A stretch of 46,699 bases of DNA from an uncultured Pirellulaceae bacterium (GCA_937981585.1 CALJOA010000055.1:1-46699); one strand, 5' to 3'; positions 8,742 to 17,926 are shown, counted from the stretch's first letter. Translations and numbers: made by a program. The notes: generated by a model not told the origin, from the sequence alone.

Positions 8742-9668
8742 ATGAAAATAGTTGCTAGGGAAAACCAACTTGAGATTTCAGCACCTGCCAAGGTAAATCT
8801 TTTCCTTGAGTTGCTTGGACGCAGAACCGACGGTTTCCACGAAATCGAAACTGTTATGTCCAGCGTTTCGTTATATGACCGCTTGCGATTTTCACCGCGA
8901 AACGACTCGGAAATCGAGCTCAGCATCAGCTATGGCTCGCAGGGCTCCCGCCCCAAAGAACTGGACGAGATTCCAGTCGACAGTCGCAACCTGATTTGCA
9001 AGTCGTTGGAGCTGGTTCGCTCAATCGCGAATCAACAGGGGCAGGGAAACCAATGCTCGTCCGGGATGCGCGTTCACCTTCAAAAGAACATCCCCTCAGC
9101 CGCTGGGCTGGGCGGTGCTTCAAGTGATTCTGCCGCCGCTCTGGTGGCTGCCAATCACATCTGGAACCTGAACTGGAGTACCGAGCGTCTGGTCGAGATT
9201 GCAGCCCAGTTGGGTAGCGACATCGCGTTTTTTCTGACTGGTGGCACCGCAATATGTCGTGGCCGGGGCGAAGTGGTCACTCCTCTGATTGCTGCTCCCG
9301 GCATCCCAATCGTTATCGTCAAACCGTCTGATTCTCTCTCCACGGGGAGAGTTTTCAGCAACGTTAAGCTTGACGGTGAGACAAGGAGATCCGATCGCTT
9401 TATCCAACGTGTCCAAGCCGGTTCTCCTCGGTCAATTGGCGAAGACATGTTCAACCGACTACAGGAGTTCGCTAAGCCATTAACCCGCCAAATATCCACT
9501 ATTGAAGGGGAGTTTGAAAAACTGAATTGCCTCGGCCATCAAATGAGCGGTAGCGGATCGAGCTACTTTGGTGTGTTCAGCAACTTCAGGACTGCACGGC
9601 AAGCAGCCTCAAGCTTGTTTTCTCGTCTACCCAATGCAAGGATTTTTTGCACCCACACCCTCAATTGA
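8742..9668 (+). CDS. ispE: 4-diphosphocytidyl-2-C-methyl-D-erythritol kinase
   Basis: A 308-residue GHMP kinase that phosphorylates CDP-methylerythritol in the non-mevalonate (MEP) isoprenoid pathway in the cytoplasm. It has the N-terminal [20 protein letters not shown] segment, the glycine-rich ATP loop [18 protein letters not shown], and a C-terminal [16 protein letters not shown] motif. Length is normal for the family. It is followed 40 bp later by spoVG in the same orientation; ispE and spoVG are also close neighbours in Firmicutes, so the pair looks conserved and probably co-transcribed. Confidence 0.95.
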   Translation: MKIVARENQLEISAPAKVNLFLELLGRRTDGFHEIETVMSSVSLYDRLRFSPRNDSEIELSISYGSQGSRPKELDEIPVDSRNLICKSLELVRSIANQQGQGNQCSSGMRVHLQKNIPSAAGLGGASSDSAAALVAANHIWNLNWSTERLVEIAAQLGSDIAFFLTGGTAICRGRGEVVTPLIAAPGIPIVIVKPSDSLSTGRVFSNVKLDGETRRSDRFIQRVQAGSPRSIGEDMFNRLQEFAKPLTRQISTIEGEFEKLNCLGHQMSGSGSSYFGVFSNFRTARQAASSLFSRLPNARIFCTHTLN

Positions 9669-9708
9669 AACAAAGACTAGCCTCCCGGCTTCGTCAAGGA
9701 GAAACGTT

Positions 9709-10332
9709 ATGGAAATAACGGAAGTCAGAATCAAACTTATGGAAAGCGCTGAAGACCGTTTGCGCGGATTCTGCAGCATCACGTTTGATGACTGCTTCGT
9801 TGTTCGTGATTTAAAGATCATCGAAGGAAACAACGGACCATTCGTGGCGATGCCCAGTCGAAAACTCACTTCGAACTGCTTTAAGTGCCGATCGAAGAAT
9901 CACCTCAGAGCCAACTACTGCAACCACTGCGGTAATCGCCTCAAAAGCGACGCCATTGAGCACGACACTGGCGGTCGTGCTAAGCTGTATGCAGACATCG
10001 CTCACCCGGTAAACGCACGTTGCCGTGAGATGATTCAGAATCGTGTCGTTGATGAATTGAACAAAGAGCTCGAACTGGCCGCCGAGCCTGGCTACAGTTC
10101 GCGTTACGACGACGAGTACTTTGATGGGCCTTCCCGGAAACCAAAGGGCTCAGGAAATTCTGACGCCAAAACTAAATCTGCTCCTCAGCCAGTAGAGACT
10201 GAACCAGTCAAAACCGAACGGATTGACCAAGCCACTGATATTCCCCCCACCCCTCACAAACCTAAACAGGACGTGGGATCGGGGCGGTCCAAGCCTGCCA
10301 TGGAGGAATTCGGGAAAGGCGTATTTGACTGA
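9709..10332 (+). CDS. spoVG: SpoVG-family regulator with an internal zinc ribbon
   Basis: A 207-residue protein. Residues 1-52 are the SpoVG core ([30 protein letters not shown]) and the core resumes at [16 protein letters not shown]. Between them sits an insertion with four cysteines in a C-x2-C-x10-C-x2-C arrangement (C57, C60, C71, C74), a zinc ribbon. The C-terminal ~85 residues are Pro/Lys/Ser-rich and probably disordered. SpoVG proteins bind nucleic acid and act as global regulators; the ribbon should alter binding or add a partner. The ATG at 9709 is preceded by AAGGAG at a good distance, which fixes the start. Probably co-transcribed with ispE. Confidence 0.85.
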   Translation: MEITEVRIKLMESAEDRLRGFCSITFDDCFVVRDLKIIEGNNGPFVAMPSRKLTSNCFKCRSKNHLRANYCNHCGNRLKSDAIEHDTGGRAKLYADIAHPVNARCREMIQNRVVDELNKELELAAEPGYSSRYDDEYFDGPSRKPKGSGNSDAKTKSAPQPVETEPVKTERIDQATDIPPTPHKPKQDVGSGRSKPAMEEFGKGVFD

Positions 10333-10362
10333 TTACCGATTGAAGATTTCGCCGAAATACTG

Positions 10363-10409
10363 AACGTCTGCGGTTGTTTTTGAAATCAACTTCGGACGTT
10401 TTGTTGTTT
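10363..10409 (+). terminator. Probable terminator after spoVG
   Basis: AACGTC (10363-10368) pairs with GACGTT (10395-10400) with an inner GTTG/CAAC pairing, followed by TTGTTGTTT. The position, about 30 bp after the stop, fits an end for the ispE-spoVG unit. Confidence 0.5.
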
Positions 10410-10443
10410 AAGACGAGACGTTGAAACGTTGGTTTTCCACGAA

Positions 10444-10629
10444 TTATCCATGAACCAGCGGCTTCAGTTCCCGAGGTAGTGGTTTTCGAGCGATCGACCG
10501 CTGGCTGCTCAACTGTCTGATCAGTTGTTCTGCCAATGGCAAATCGTATCGTCCGAGCGTTGGAACGCGATTATCCAGCACAACCTGCATCGGGAGCTGG
10601 CCTAATTTCTCGCCAATAACATCGGTCAA
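10444..10629 (-). CDS. Possible small hypothetical protein or gene remnant
   Basis: A 61-codon open frame between spoVG and the next gene. Its product (GEKLGQLPMQVVLDNRVPTL and a following helix-like AEQLIRQLSSQ) has a protein-like composition, but the only starts are a TTG at 10629 or an internal ATG, there is no ribosome-binding site, and a stop lies shortly upstream. I do not recognise the family. It may be the end of a decayed gene. Confidence 0.25.
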   Translation of the reverse strand: MTDVIGEKLGQLPMQVVLDNRVPTLGRYDLPLAEQLIRQLSSQRSIARKPLPRELKPLVHG

Positions 10630-10834
10630 ACCGGTAAAATTTAACCTTGGTAAACCCGCTTAACTATACTTGGTTGGTTCGTTTTTGACGGTGATTCCTA
10701 GTGCTAATCGGGATCAAGGTTCATTTGGCGGGACGGACCATACGCGGACGCTGCTGAAATTTCGATCCAGGATTCGAATTTGCCTGCGACGCTTTTCAAT
10801 CTTCAACAGATTCACACTTCAACTGGCAATTCAA

Positions 10835-12460
10835 ATGCATCGCTACCATTGCTTATTGGGATTTGCAATTTCACTGACGTTGGCCGCTGGCAACTTGATG
10901 GCTCAAGTCAACGGGCTACCGATGTCCGAACCTCAAATTCCGTTCCAAAACGAAGTCTTGCCACCGATCGTTCAGCCAGGAAATGTTCAGCCCGGTATTC
11001 CGATTGGGCAACCTCAAATTCTGCCGCCGATTGTCCAGCCATTTCAGCCTGAAGTAGTCCAGCCTCAGATAATCCAACCTCAAATTATTCAGCCTGAGAT
11101 CATCCAGCCGCAAATCATCTCTGTTCAGCCAGAAGCCATCTACCCAGAGCAGACAGTTCCAGAGCTCATCCAACCCGGAATCGTGCTTCCGGAAGTCGCG
11201 TTGCCAGAGATGTACGAACCTGCAAAAAAGCGCCCTACGAAACCGGCCGCGCCACGGCCTCTCGCTCCAGGTGTTTTGAAACTGATTCCGATTGACCTCA
11301 ACCCACGGGACATGTTTTCGATTCCTCGACCGCTTCCGGGTTTGACTGCTAATAGCTTCACTCCCAAAAGCATCCCGAAACAACAAACACTTTATGGCCA
11401 ATCCCAACGCGTCATGTTGCTGCGCGAGAACGTCTGGCAATACGAGTTCGCGTTCACCGGACTACGCCAAGCCAACTTGAAGATTCCGACCGCTGACGGA
11501 CAGGTGATTGACCGCAACGTTTGGTATCTGGTTTATCGTATCAGGGACACCGGGAAAACGATGACGTTTGAGCAGGTGAAACTTAACCCTGAGTTCGATC
11601 ACATCAAAAACGAGCTTCGCCGCGACAAACCAGTCGCCGCCGATGCAAAAAAGTTCCTGCCAAGATTCTCGCTTGAAGGTTGGGTCGTCAGCGACGCTGA
11701 CAAACGTGCCGGCAAGGACAAATATCACAAAGTCACTTACCGTGACGAAATCGAACCAGCGATTCTGGCTCAGATCCAGCGCCGCGAAGACAAGTTCCAA
11801 CGGCTACTCGATGGCCACCAGATGTCGCAAGCCAAAATCCCTGCCGCCAATTCGGCAACTGATCCGGGGCTTTGGGGCGTCGCGATCTGGACAGATGTTG
11901 ATCCACGAATCGACTACGTAAGCGTCTACGTCAAAGGACTGACCAATGCGTTTCGGCTGGGTCGAACGTTCGATGATCCCTCCAAGCTCAAAACGCTACA
12001 GCTGAACTTTTGGCGAGCTGGCGATATGGTTGAAGAAGACGACGATGTGGTCGACTTCGGAATTCCGCTGGTCGATGATGCTGCCGAGCAGTCAACCATC
12101 TGCAGGCGTTATGACCTTCCGGGACCAATCATTCGCGGCTATCACGTCAACCAGGTAGCCAAGCGAAATGTCCTTGTAATGGAAGCCGACGCTGAGGTGA
12201 GTCTTGACGATTTCCAGTCTGCTCTCACCCCTACGCTCGACCAAGGCAAATTACCGGCTGAAATCACCCAAGCTTTCGCTCAGTCGGGGCTCCAAATCGA
12301 CAAGGGCGCTGCTTTGACGACGATCATCAAAGGAAAACGCTGGAGTTTCAAAGACGGTGACAGCGAGTACATTTTGGCTCTCGAACCGCAGTTCTGGGAG
12401 CCTGATTTTGGGGCGATCCGCTTCATCAAAAGCCTTGATTATATCTGGATATACCGCTAG
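10835..12460 (+). CDS. Secreted protein with Pro/Gln/Ile repeats, function unknown
   Basis: A 541-residue protein starting at the ATG at 10835; the signal peptide follows at once (FAISLTLAAGNLMAQ, cleavage after about residue 24). An upstream start at 10670 would bury the signal behind 55 residues. Residues about 30-110 form a repetitive stretch with units such as QPQIIQPEI. After a basic linker comes a folded region of about 350 residues with alternating strands (WQYEFAFTGLRQ, WYLVYRIRDTGKT, GVAIWTDVDPRIDYVSVYVKG) in which tryptophans recur, ending with IRFIKSLDYIWIYR. I do not recognise the family; it resembles planctomycete secreted proteins of unknown role. The export signal suggests a periplasmic or cell-surface location. 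Confidence 0.75.
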   Translation: MHRYHCLLGFAISLTLAAGNLMAQVNGLPMSEPQIPFQNEVLPPIVQPGNVQPGIPIGQPQILPPIVQPFQPEVVQPQIIQPQIIQPEIIQPQIISVQPEAIYPEQTVPELIQPGIVLPEVALPEMYEPAKKRPTKPAAPRPLAPGVLKLIPIDLNPRDMFSIPRPLPGLTANSFTPKSIPKQQTLYGQSQRVMLLRENVWQYEFAFTGLRQANLKIPTADGQVIDRNVWYLVYRIRDTGKTMTFEQVKLNPEFDHIKNELRRDKPVAADAKKFLPRFSLEGWVVSDADKRAGKDKYHKVTYRDEIEPAILAQIQRREDKFQRLLDGHQMSQAKIPAANSATDPGLWGVAIWTDVDPRIDYVSVYVKGLTNAFRLGRTFDDPSKLKTLQLNFWRAGDMVEEDDDVVDFGIPLVDDAAEQSTICRRYDLPGPIIRGYHVNQVAKRNVLVMEADAEVSLDDFQSALTPTLDQGKLPAEITQAFAQSGLQIDKGAALTTIIKGKRWSFKDGDSEYILALEPQFWEPDFGAIRFIKSLDYIWIYR

Positions 12461-12507
12461 AATCCATGGTTCCAAATAGACTTCAGATTTGATAGAGAGA
12501 TAGATCA

Positions 12508-12759
12508 ATGGCCCATAAAAAGGGACAAGGTTCCAGCCGCAACGGTCGCGATTCAAACGCCCAACGTCGTGGAATCAAAAAATTCGGTGGCGAGCGAGTT
12601 ATCGCCGGCAACATTCTTGCACGACAGGTCGGCAACAAGTGGCACCCTGGAAAGGGTGTCGGCCAAGGCAAAGACTACACACTTTTTGCGCTGGTTGATG
12701 GTCACGTCATGTTTGACCGCAAAGGCCGACGAATCAACATCGTCGCGGAAAACAACTGA
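12508..12759 (+). CDS. rpmA: 50S ribosomal protein L27
   Basis: An 83-residue L27 protein with the typical start [20 protein letters not shown] and conserved [17 protein letters not shown] and [12 protein letters not shown] segments. The N-terminus reaches the peptidyl-transferase centre of the large subunit. Length is normal. The usual partner rplU (L21) is not next to it; the preceding gene encodes a secreted protein. A strong terminator follows, separating it from obgE. Confidence 0.97.
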   Translation: MAHKKGQGSSRNGRDSNAQRRGIKKFGGERVIAGNILARQVGNKWHPGKGVGQGKDYTLFALVDGHVMFDRKGRRINIVAENN

Positions 12760-12813
12760 TTCAACCGATCGGCTTCAAACGGCCGAGAGTTGTCAGTCTC
12801 AGCAATATCGAAC

Positions 12814-12848
12814 AAGGATGCCGGATTTCGGCATCCTTCTTTTTTTGG
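12814..12848 (+). terminator. Rho-independent terminator after rpmA
   Basis: AAGGATGCCG and CGGCATCCTT form a perfect 10-bp stem with a 5-nt loop, followed by CTTTTTTT. Confidence 0.9.
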
Positions 12849-12867
12849 TTCTCGGTGCAATAATTCG

Positions 12868-12941
12868 CACTAGCCAGAGTAGCACGGCTCTCCCGAGCCG
12901 TGAATTAGATTTCGGCTTCGGCTCGAAAAGCCGAGCTAGTG
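12868..12941. repeat. Cloverleaf-like REP element between rpmA and obgE
   Basis: Outer arms CACTAGC (12868-12874) and GCTAGTG (12935-12941) enclose two hairpins: CACGGCTC/GAGCCGTG (12883-12902) and CGGCTT/AAGCCG (12913-12933). Together they would fold as a three-way junction. The arrangement matches dispersed palindromic repeats common in planctomycete genomes. It ends about 30 bp before obgE. Confidence 0.75.
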
Positions 12942-12974
12942 ACACGCTCCAGCTCATCAACCCCAGCAACACCA

Positions 12975-13976
12975 ATGTTTGTTGACCAAGTAAAAATTCA
13001 AGTCACCGGCGGACGTGGCGGTCACGGATGCATGAGCTTTCGGCGCGAAAAGTACGTGCCTCGCGGTGGTCCCGACGGAGGTGACGGAGGTGACGGCGGA
13101 AGCATCATTCTGGTCGCCCGCCACGGCGTCAACAGTTTGGTCGCACTAGCCAACCGGCACCACATCCGCGCAGACAAAGGGACTGGCGGACAAGGATCAC
13201 AACGTCACGGAAAAAGTGCCGACGACATGACGATCGAAGTACCACCGGGCACAATCGTCATCGATGCCGACACCGACTTGATCATCAAAGATCTTGCCGC
13301 CGATGGCGACACCGTTGTCGCTGCCCACGGTGGAAAAGGAGGCAGAGGCAACACGCGTTTTAAGTCATCAACCAATCAGGCGCCCCGACAAGCAACCCAG
13401 GGCGGCGAAGGCGAATCACGAACCTTAATTCTGGAACTAAAGGTCATCGCCGATGTTGGTTTGATCGGCAAACCCAACGCAGGCAAAAGCACGTTGCTCA
13501 GTCGGCTTTCAAGTGCCAAACCCGAGATCGCCAACTACCCGTTCACGACCAAGTATCCGAATCTGGGCCAAGTCCAAATCGACATGGACCGTTCGTTTGT
13601 CATGGCTGATATTCCCGGTCTGATCGAGGGCGCATCACAAGGCGTGGGACTGGGCCATGACTTTTTGAAGCACATTGAGCGAGCAGGTATTCTTGTGCAT
13701 CTGGTTGAACCGAGCCCCATGGACCAGACAGACCCGATCGAGAACTACCATTCGATCCGCCGCGAACTGGAGCAGTACAGCGACCAACTAAAGGACCGAC
13801 CCGAAATCGTCGTCGTCACAAAATCGGAACTTCCCGATGCCGAGTCCGTCCGAGATTCGCTGGCCGAGTCGACCGAGGATGAAGTCTTTTTGATCTCCGC
13901 CGTCACTGGAGCCGGTTTGCCACCATTGCTCAATCGAATCAACGAAGTTTTGGAACAGCACAAAGCATGCAACTAA
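12975..13976 (+). CDS. obgE: Obg-family GTPase
   Basis: A 333-residue Obg/CgtA GTPase that acts in late 50S ribosome assembly and stress control. The glycine-rich Obg domain (residues 1-157) shows [20 protein letters not shown] and repeated GGDGG and GGKGGRGN loops. The G domain has G1 GKPNAGKST, switch TTKYPNLG and G3 ADIPGLIEG. The G4 position, normally NKxD, reads TKSE in [12 protein letters not shown], a departure from the consensus. The G5-like ISAVTGAGL follows. The ATG at 12975 begins the conserved [10 protein letters not shown]. The gene overlaps coaX by 10 bp. Confidence 0.95.
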   Translation: MFVDQVKIQVTGGRGGHGCMSFRREKYVPRGGPDGGDGGDGGSIILVARHGVNSLVALANRHHIRADKGTGGQGSQRHGKSADDMTIEVPPGTIVIDADTDLIIKDLAADGDTVVAAHGGKGGRGNTRFKSSTNQAPRQATQGGEGESRTLILELKVIADVGLIGKPNAGKSTLLSRLSSAKPEIANYPFTTKYPNLGQVQIDMDRSFVMADIPGLIEGASQGVGLGHDFLKHIERAGILVHLVEPSPMDQTDPIENYHSIRRELEQYSDQLKDRPEIVVVTKSELPDAESVRDSLAESTEDEVFLISAVTGAGLPPLLNRINEVLEQHKACN

Positions 13977-14779
13977 TCGGCGCCGACATCGGAAACAGCT
14001 CGACCAAAATCGCAGTTGCATCAAACTTGGACCAAACGCTGTCTACCGTCAACGATCGGTGGAGCAGCAAGATCAGATTGCCAAACGAGACTTCGATCTC
14101 GCTGGAACCGGGCGAGCTAAAGCTTCCTGAGCAACCATCTTTCTGGTCTGTTTCGAGTGTCAATTCGCTGCGCGCAAACGAGTTGCGCGGCTGGGTAAAG
14201 AAAAATCGCCCCAACGATCAATTTCATTTGATCAACGAGTCAGCGGTCGATCTTGAATCAGATGTCGAATCAAGAAAGCAGTTGGGACGCGACCGTTTAG
14301 TTGCGGCTTGGATGGCAGTTCAGTTGAACGAAGGTTCCGGGCCGATCATCACGGTTGATGCCGGAACAGCCGTAACGATTGACTTGATTGACAAGTGTTT
14401 AGTATTTCGGGGTGGGCACATTTTTCCAGGCGCCGATACCTGTTTCGCTCAACTGGCTCAGGACACCGACGCACTACCTTCGCTTTCCCGTGAACGGCGC
14501 AGCGAGTTGCTTGTCGATTTGAAATTGGGAGCGGTGGGAAAATCGACCGACCAAGCGATCTTAAACGGTGTTTATCAGTCACAAATCACGGGCATCATTG
14601 GAATCGTCGAGGCGATGTCAAAAAGCGTTTCAAAACAACCGGACGTTTACTTAACCGGTGGCGGCATTCACGACATTTCAAACTTCCTTCCCGATTCTTG
14701 GCACCGAGTCCCTGACTTGGTTCTTCGTGGCGCAATCGGAATTGGCCACCTGTTGACCAGTGCGTCAAAAGGTAGTTGA
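13967..14779 (+). CDS. coaX: Type III pantothenate kinase
   Basis: A 270-residue CoaX enzyme that carries out the first step of coenzyme A synthesis. Visible motifs are the N-terminal phosphate loop [13 protein letters not shown], the GRDRLVAAW segment, the central [13 protein letters not shown] with its catalytic aspartate, [17 protein letters not shown], and the late YLTGGG. The ATG at 13967 overlaps the end of obgE by 10 bp, so the two are very likely translated from one transcript. Confidence 0.93.
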   Translation: MQLIGADIGNSSTKIAVASNLDQTLSTVNDRWSSKIRLPNETSISLEPGELKLPEQPSFWSVSSVNSLRANELRGWVKKNRPNDQFHLINESAVDLESDVESRKQLGRDRLVAAWMAVQLNEGSGPIITVDAGTAVTIDLIDKCLVFRGGHIFPGADTCFAQLAQDTDALPSLSRERRSELLVDLKLGAVGKSTDQAILNGVYQSQITGIIGIVEAMSKSVSKQPDVYLTGGGIHDISNFLPDSWHRVPDLVLRGAIGIGHLLTSASKGS

Positions 14780-14914
14780 TCAATGACCACTGGCAGAGCC
14801 GGAGGTTAACAGGGACCAACCAATAAGCGGCGAGACGTTAGCCACATTTATAAAATTGCTTCCTCCCAAGAATTTCATGTTTTGACATACAAGCTCGTGA
14901 CAGTGGTGAAGTGA

Positions 14915-16270
14915 GTGGTCAACCATTCAAAAACAATTTGCTCTCTATTGACTCCGCGAGGTCGTGGAGCCGTAGCCGTTATTGCACTTCACGGCTCAAC
15001 CGCCAATAACGTATTGGATTCGTGCTTCACACCAGCCAACGGCAAACCGTTCGCCACTCAATCGCACCGAAAAATTGTTTACGGAATCTGGAACTCGACC
15101 GGCGAAGACCTGATCGTCTTTCGGCGGCCCTCTCAATCGTCGAAGCTCGCAATGCGGGAGGGCAAAGATCCTGCTAAGCCGCAGACTACTTCGCCCCCGG
15201 CTCGGCAGGAGCCTCGCCCTCCCGACGACTCTCGCCGTCTCGAGGCGCCTCAAACTCCCGCGAATAAAATTGAATCATTCTGTTTCGAAGTTCACTGTCA
15301 CGGAGGAACGATGGCTTCCAAGTCGATCCTCGAAGATTTGTCATCGGCGGGAATTGAACGACTGCCCCCACTCCAATTCATCCAATTGACTGCTGCTGAT
15401 TCGATTGGAGAGATTTGGAAGTCCGAGTTGCTGTTCGCTCTCTCCCAAGCCTCCACAAAACGGACGGCTGAGATTTTGCTGTGCCAACTCAGTATCGGTC
15501 CGGTGGCGATGGACTCGATTGCCGCCGAGATTGAAGGCAATCATTTCGAATCTGCGCTCCAGCAGATTCAAAAGATCCAACAATGGGCCGAGTTTGGCAT
15601 TCAACTGACGCAGCCTCGAATCGTCGTGTTCTGTGGCCAGCCCAATGTTGGCAAGAGTAGCCTCGTTAACTCGATCGTCGGGTTCCAACGGGCAATCGTC
15701 AACGAAGTCGCCGGTACTACCCGCGACGTAGTTTCACAGTCGACTGCGATCGCAGGCTGGCCAGTGGAACTGCGAGACACCGCAGGGCTACGAGAATCTG
15801 AGAACATAATTGAAGCAATCGGGATCCAAAAGGCTCGCACCGAAATCGCTGCTGCCGACCTCAAGATCTGCGTATTTGATGCTTCCCGATCATGGGATGA
15901 GTCCGACGGAGGCCTTATCGATTCCATCAATCCCGATTTGGTCGTGCTTAACAAATCGGATTTGGCAAACCAATCCGACGTTCAAGATTGGTTTGGTCGA
16001 ATCCCCGATGCTATCGTGACGTCGGCAGAGTCGGGAAAAGGCGTTGACGTCTTGATTCAACAAATCGGAACTCGCCTTACACCCAACCTACCCGACCCAC
16101 AACAGGCGATACCCATTTCGGCCGACCAAGCCGCCAGACTGGAAGAGTCGGCGACGATCTTGAGTGCGTCGCCAACCAATGGGAGTCAATCCGAGAGGAA
16201 CGCAGCCGCTGCCGAGGCTTTGGAACGGCTGCTCAAAAGGAAACACAGAGGCACGGAGATCACGGAGTAA
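14915..16270 (+). CDS. MnmE/TrmE-type GTPase without the C-terminal catalytic motif
   Basis: A 451-residue relative of the tRNA-modifying GTPase MnmE, starting at a GTG. The N-terminal folate-binding-type domain starts at KTICSLLTPRGRGAVAVIALHG and includes FEVHCHGG. The G domain is intact: GQPNVGKSS, GTTRD, RDTAGLRES and NKSDL. The C-terminal helices begin (ARLEESATIL, AAAEALERLLK) but stop at an odd tail, HRGTEITE, and the usual terminal C-I-G-K motif, which is needed for tRNA modification, is absent. Residues about 81-104 are a Pro/Arg/Glu-rich insertion encoded by a palindromic repeat (15155-15224). A different full-length mnmE may exist elsewhere in the genome; this copy may be specialised or decaying. 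Confidence 0.75.
   Translation: MVNHSKTICSLLTPRGRGAVAVIALHGSTANNVLDSCFTPANGKPFATQSHRKIVYGIWNSTGEDLIVFRRPSQSSKLAMREGKDPAKPQTTSPPARQEPRPPDDSRRLEAPQTPANKIESFCFEVHCHGGTMASKSILEDLSSAGIERLPPLQFIQLTAADSIGEIWKSELLFALSQASTKRTAEILLCQLSIGPVAMDSIAAEIEGNHFESALQQIQKIQQWAEFGIQLTQPRIVVFCGQPNVGKSSLVNSIVGFQRAIVNEVAGTTRDVVSQSTAIAGWPVELRDTAGLRESENIIEAIGIQKARTEIAAADLKICVFDASRSWDESDGGLIDSINPDLVVLNKSDLANQSDVQDWFGRIPDAIVTSAESGKGVDVLIQQIGTRLTPNLPDPQQAIPISADQAARLEESATILSASPTNGSQSERNAAAAEALERLLKRKHRGTEITE
15155..15224. repeat. REP-like inverted repeat inside the MnmE-type gene
   Basis: The 27-bp arms at 15155-15181 and 15198-15224 are inverted copies with 22 of 27 positions paired. The right arm on the complementary strand reads GGGAGGGCGAGGCTCCTGCC. 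It lies in frame in the coding region and adds a charged, proline-rich peptide. Confidence 0.8.
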
Positions 16271-16277
16271 ATGTATC

Positions 16278-16372
16278 AAGCCGTTCGGTCGAGCTTCTGT
16301 CCTGTGGTGGATAGGCTTCCAGCTTGTCATTGTCCCTCGATGCCGCTGACAGGCAGGATGCCTATCCCATCC
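16278..16372. repeat. Dispersed repeat, copy A
   Basis: This stretch matches 40268-40373 over most of its length: both hold CTCGATGCCGCTGACAGGCA, an upstream CCAGC(C/T)TGTCATT and a shared left end AAGCCGT(C/T)CGG(C/T)CGAGCTTCT. Each copy contains inverted segments (TGTCA and TGACA) that can pair. Copy A fills the gap between the MnmE-type gene and the end of the DUF58 gene. Confidence 0.75.
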
Positions 16373-16384
16373 CCCAACGAACCA

Positions 16385-17851
16385 CTACAGCAAATGGCGA
16401 GCTTTGATTTCGAGATAACGGTTGACCAACTCGGAAGTCAATTGCTCGGGAAACAAGTCCAGCGCTAACACGCCTTGATGTTTTAGATCACGAATGACCT
16501 GGTGTCGCCACGTCAGCACGCCGGTTGCCGCGGCGGCTTGATAGATCGTCTTATTGTTGGGATTGGGCTGTGATTCGAATTCGTCAACGGCGTCAAACAG
16601 CTCGCGATCTCGCAGCAACACGCCCAGCGGCAAATGGCGTCCCGTTAGCGATCCAAGATACTGCTGAATCTGATGCGCGTTGATTTCGTCGATCACATTG
16701 GTAACCAATATGACCAGAGAGCGTTTGAGGCAATGCGTCTTTAGATACAGGAACGCATCGTCGTAGCGTGACTCCACGTATTGGGCGTGCTGATTGTAAG
16801 TCGCGTGCAGCAAACGGTTGATATGCTTAACTCCGTTTTTGGCCGGGGTATAGTTATGCACGCGATCGCTGAAACTGATCATCCCAACTGAATCGCCCTG
16901 TCGTAACGCGACATAGCTAAGCATCAACATCGCGTTGAGCGAATGGTCGAGCAACGAAATATCCCCCGCCGTGCCGGTCATCATCCGTCCACAGTCAACC
17001 ATAAAGATGATTCGTTGACTTTGGTTGGCCTGAAAGTCACGGACGGTCAACTTCCGCCGTCTGGCCGTAGCATGCCAATCCATGTGCCTGTAGTTGTCGT
17101 CCTGAGAATAATCCCTGAGCCGCTCAAACTCGTTGTCTTGACCAATTTTTCGAGAACGACGCATCCCCAGTAGACTCAAGCGATTGGTTCGCGCGAGCAA
17201 ATCGTACTCGGCAATCTGCTTCATGTCCGGATAAACATTAACGGTTGACTCGAAGGGAACCTGATAAAAGGCGCGCCAAAATCGCAGTGGACTGTGGACC
17301 AGCAGGTGAACACATTCCAGCGTCGATTGGCCTCGTTGGTTGCAAACAAAGTCGTATGTAAACCCGGTTTTACTGAGTCCATCAATTTCGGTTTCAAACT
17401 TAGCGGGCTGGGCATTGAACGACTCGGGCAAGTCGTCTTTTACCTCGAGAAAACAAGATCGCCGCGAAAGATTGGTAAGCTTGATCTCGACTTCTTGCTT
17501 TTTCCCTTGCGAGGCAACACGCAGCGTTTTCCGGGTACAGGAAAAGTTTTTGGCCCTGATCACCATGAACATATCCAACATCGCGATCGCCAATATAGCG
17601 GCGTCAACGATCCACACGCCCCAGAGAATCCAATGCTTGAACTTCATCCCGGCGATCGTGGCTCCACCAGTTGGATCCCAGATCATGATCAGCGAGCAGA
17701 GAGCGGGCAAGGCCGCCAGATACAACAGTCGCTTACTGGGAAATAACCCTGATCGAACCGCCAGCAAGATCAGTGGAAGCGCCATCAGGATCATCAACAG
17801 CAACGGCCGATGGATCAGAAACTCAAACGTGTTTTGAATCAGTTCTATCAA
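16385..17851 (-). CDS. DUF58-domain membrane protein
   Basis: A 488-residue protein with two or three N-terminal membrane segments (LLLMILMALPLILLAV and following) and a cytoplasmic DUF58 domain. The DUF58 signature runs from SLLGMRRSRKIGQDNEFERL through MDWHATARRRKLTVRDFQ to a von Willebrand A-like fold that starts IIFMVDCGRMM. Such proteins are the usual partners of MoxR ATPases. The start is a TTG at 17851, 75 bp after the MoxR gene; it is the last gene of the seven-gene operon that begins with the RDD gene. Confidence 0.88.
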   Translation of the reverse strand: MIELIQNTFEFLIHRPLLLMILMALPLILLAVRSGLFPSKRLLYLAALPALCSLIMIWDPTGGATIAGMKFKHWILWGVWIVDAAILAIAMLDMFMVIRAKNFSCTRKTLRVASQGKKQEVEIKLTNLSRRSCFLEVKDDLPESFNAQPAKFETEIDGLSKTGFTYDFVCNQRGQSTLECVHLLVHSPLRFWRAFYQVPFESTVNVYPDMKQIAEYDLLARTNRLSLLGMRRSRKIGQDNEFERLRDYSQDDNYRHMDWHATARRRKLTVRDFQANQSQRIIFMVDCGRMMTGTAGDISLLDHSLNAMLMLSYVALRQGDSVGMISFSDRVHNYTPAKNGVKHINRLLHATYNQHAQYVESRYDDAFLYLKTHCLKRSLVILVTNVIDEINAHQIQQYLGSLTGRHLPLGVLLRDRELFDAVDEFESQPNPNNKTIYQAAAATGVLTWRHQVIRDLKHQGVLALDLFPEQLTSELVNRYLEIKARHLL

Positions 17852-17926
17852 GACAAGGCGTTTGTAAATGGGAAATGGAAGTAAAGTTGAATTCGGCAGG
17901 TTCTGATTCCTGCAATCGAATATGGA

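Larger units (their letters stand above)
10333..10834. other. Intergenic region after spoVG
   Basis: 502 bp. It contains a likely terminator for spoVG, a possible short minus-strand frame (10444-10629) and the 5' leader of the secreted proline-rich protein. Nothing else is recognisable. Confidence 0.4.
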
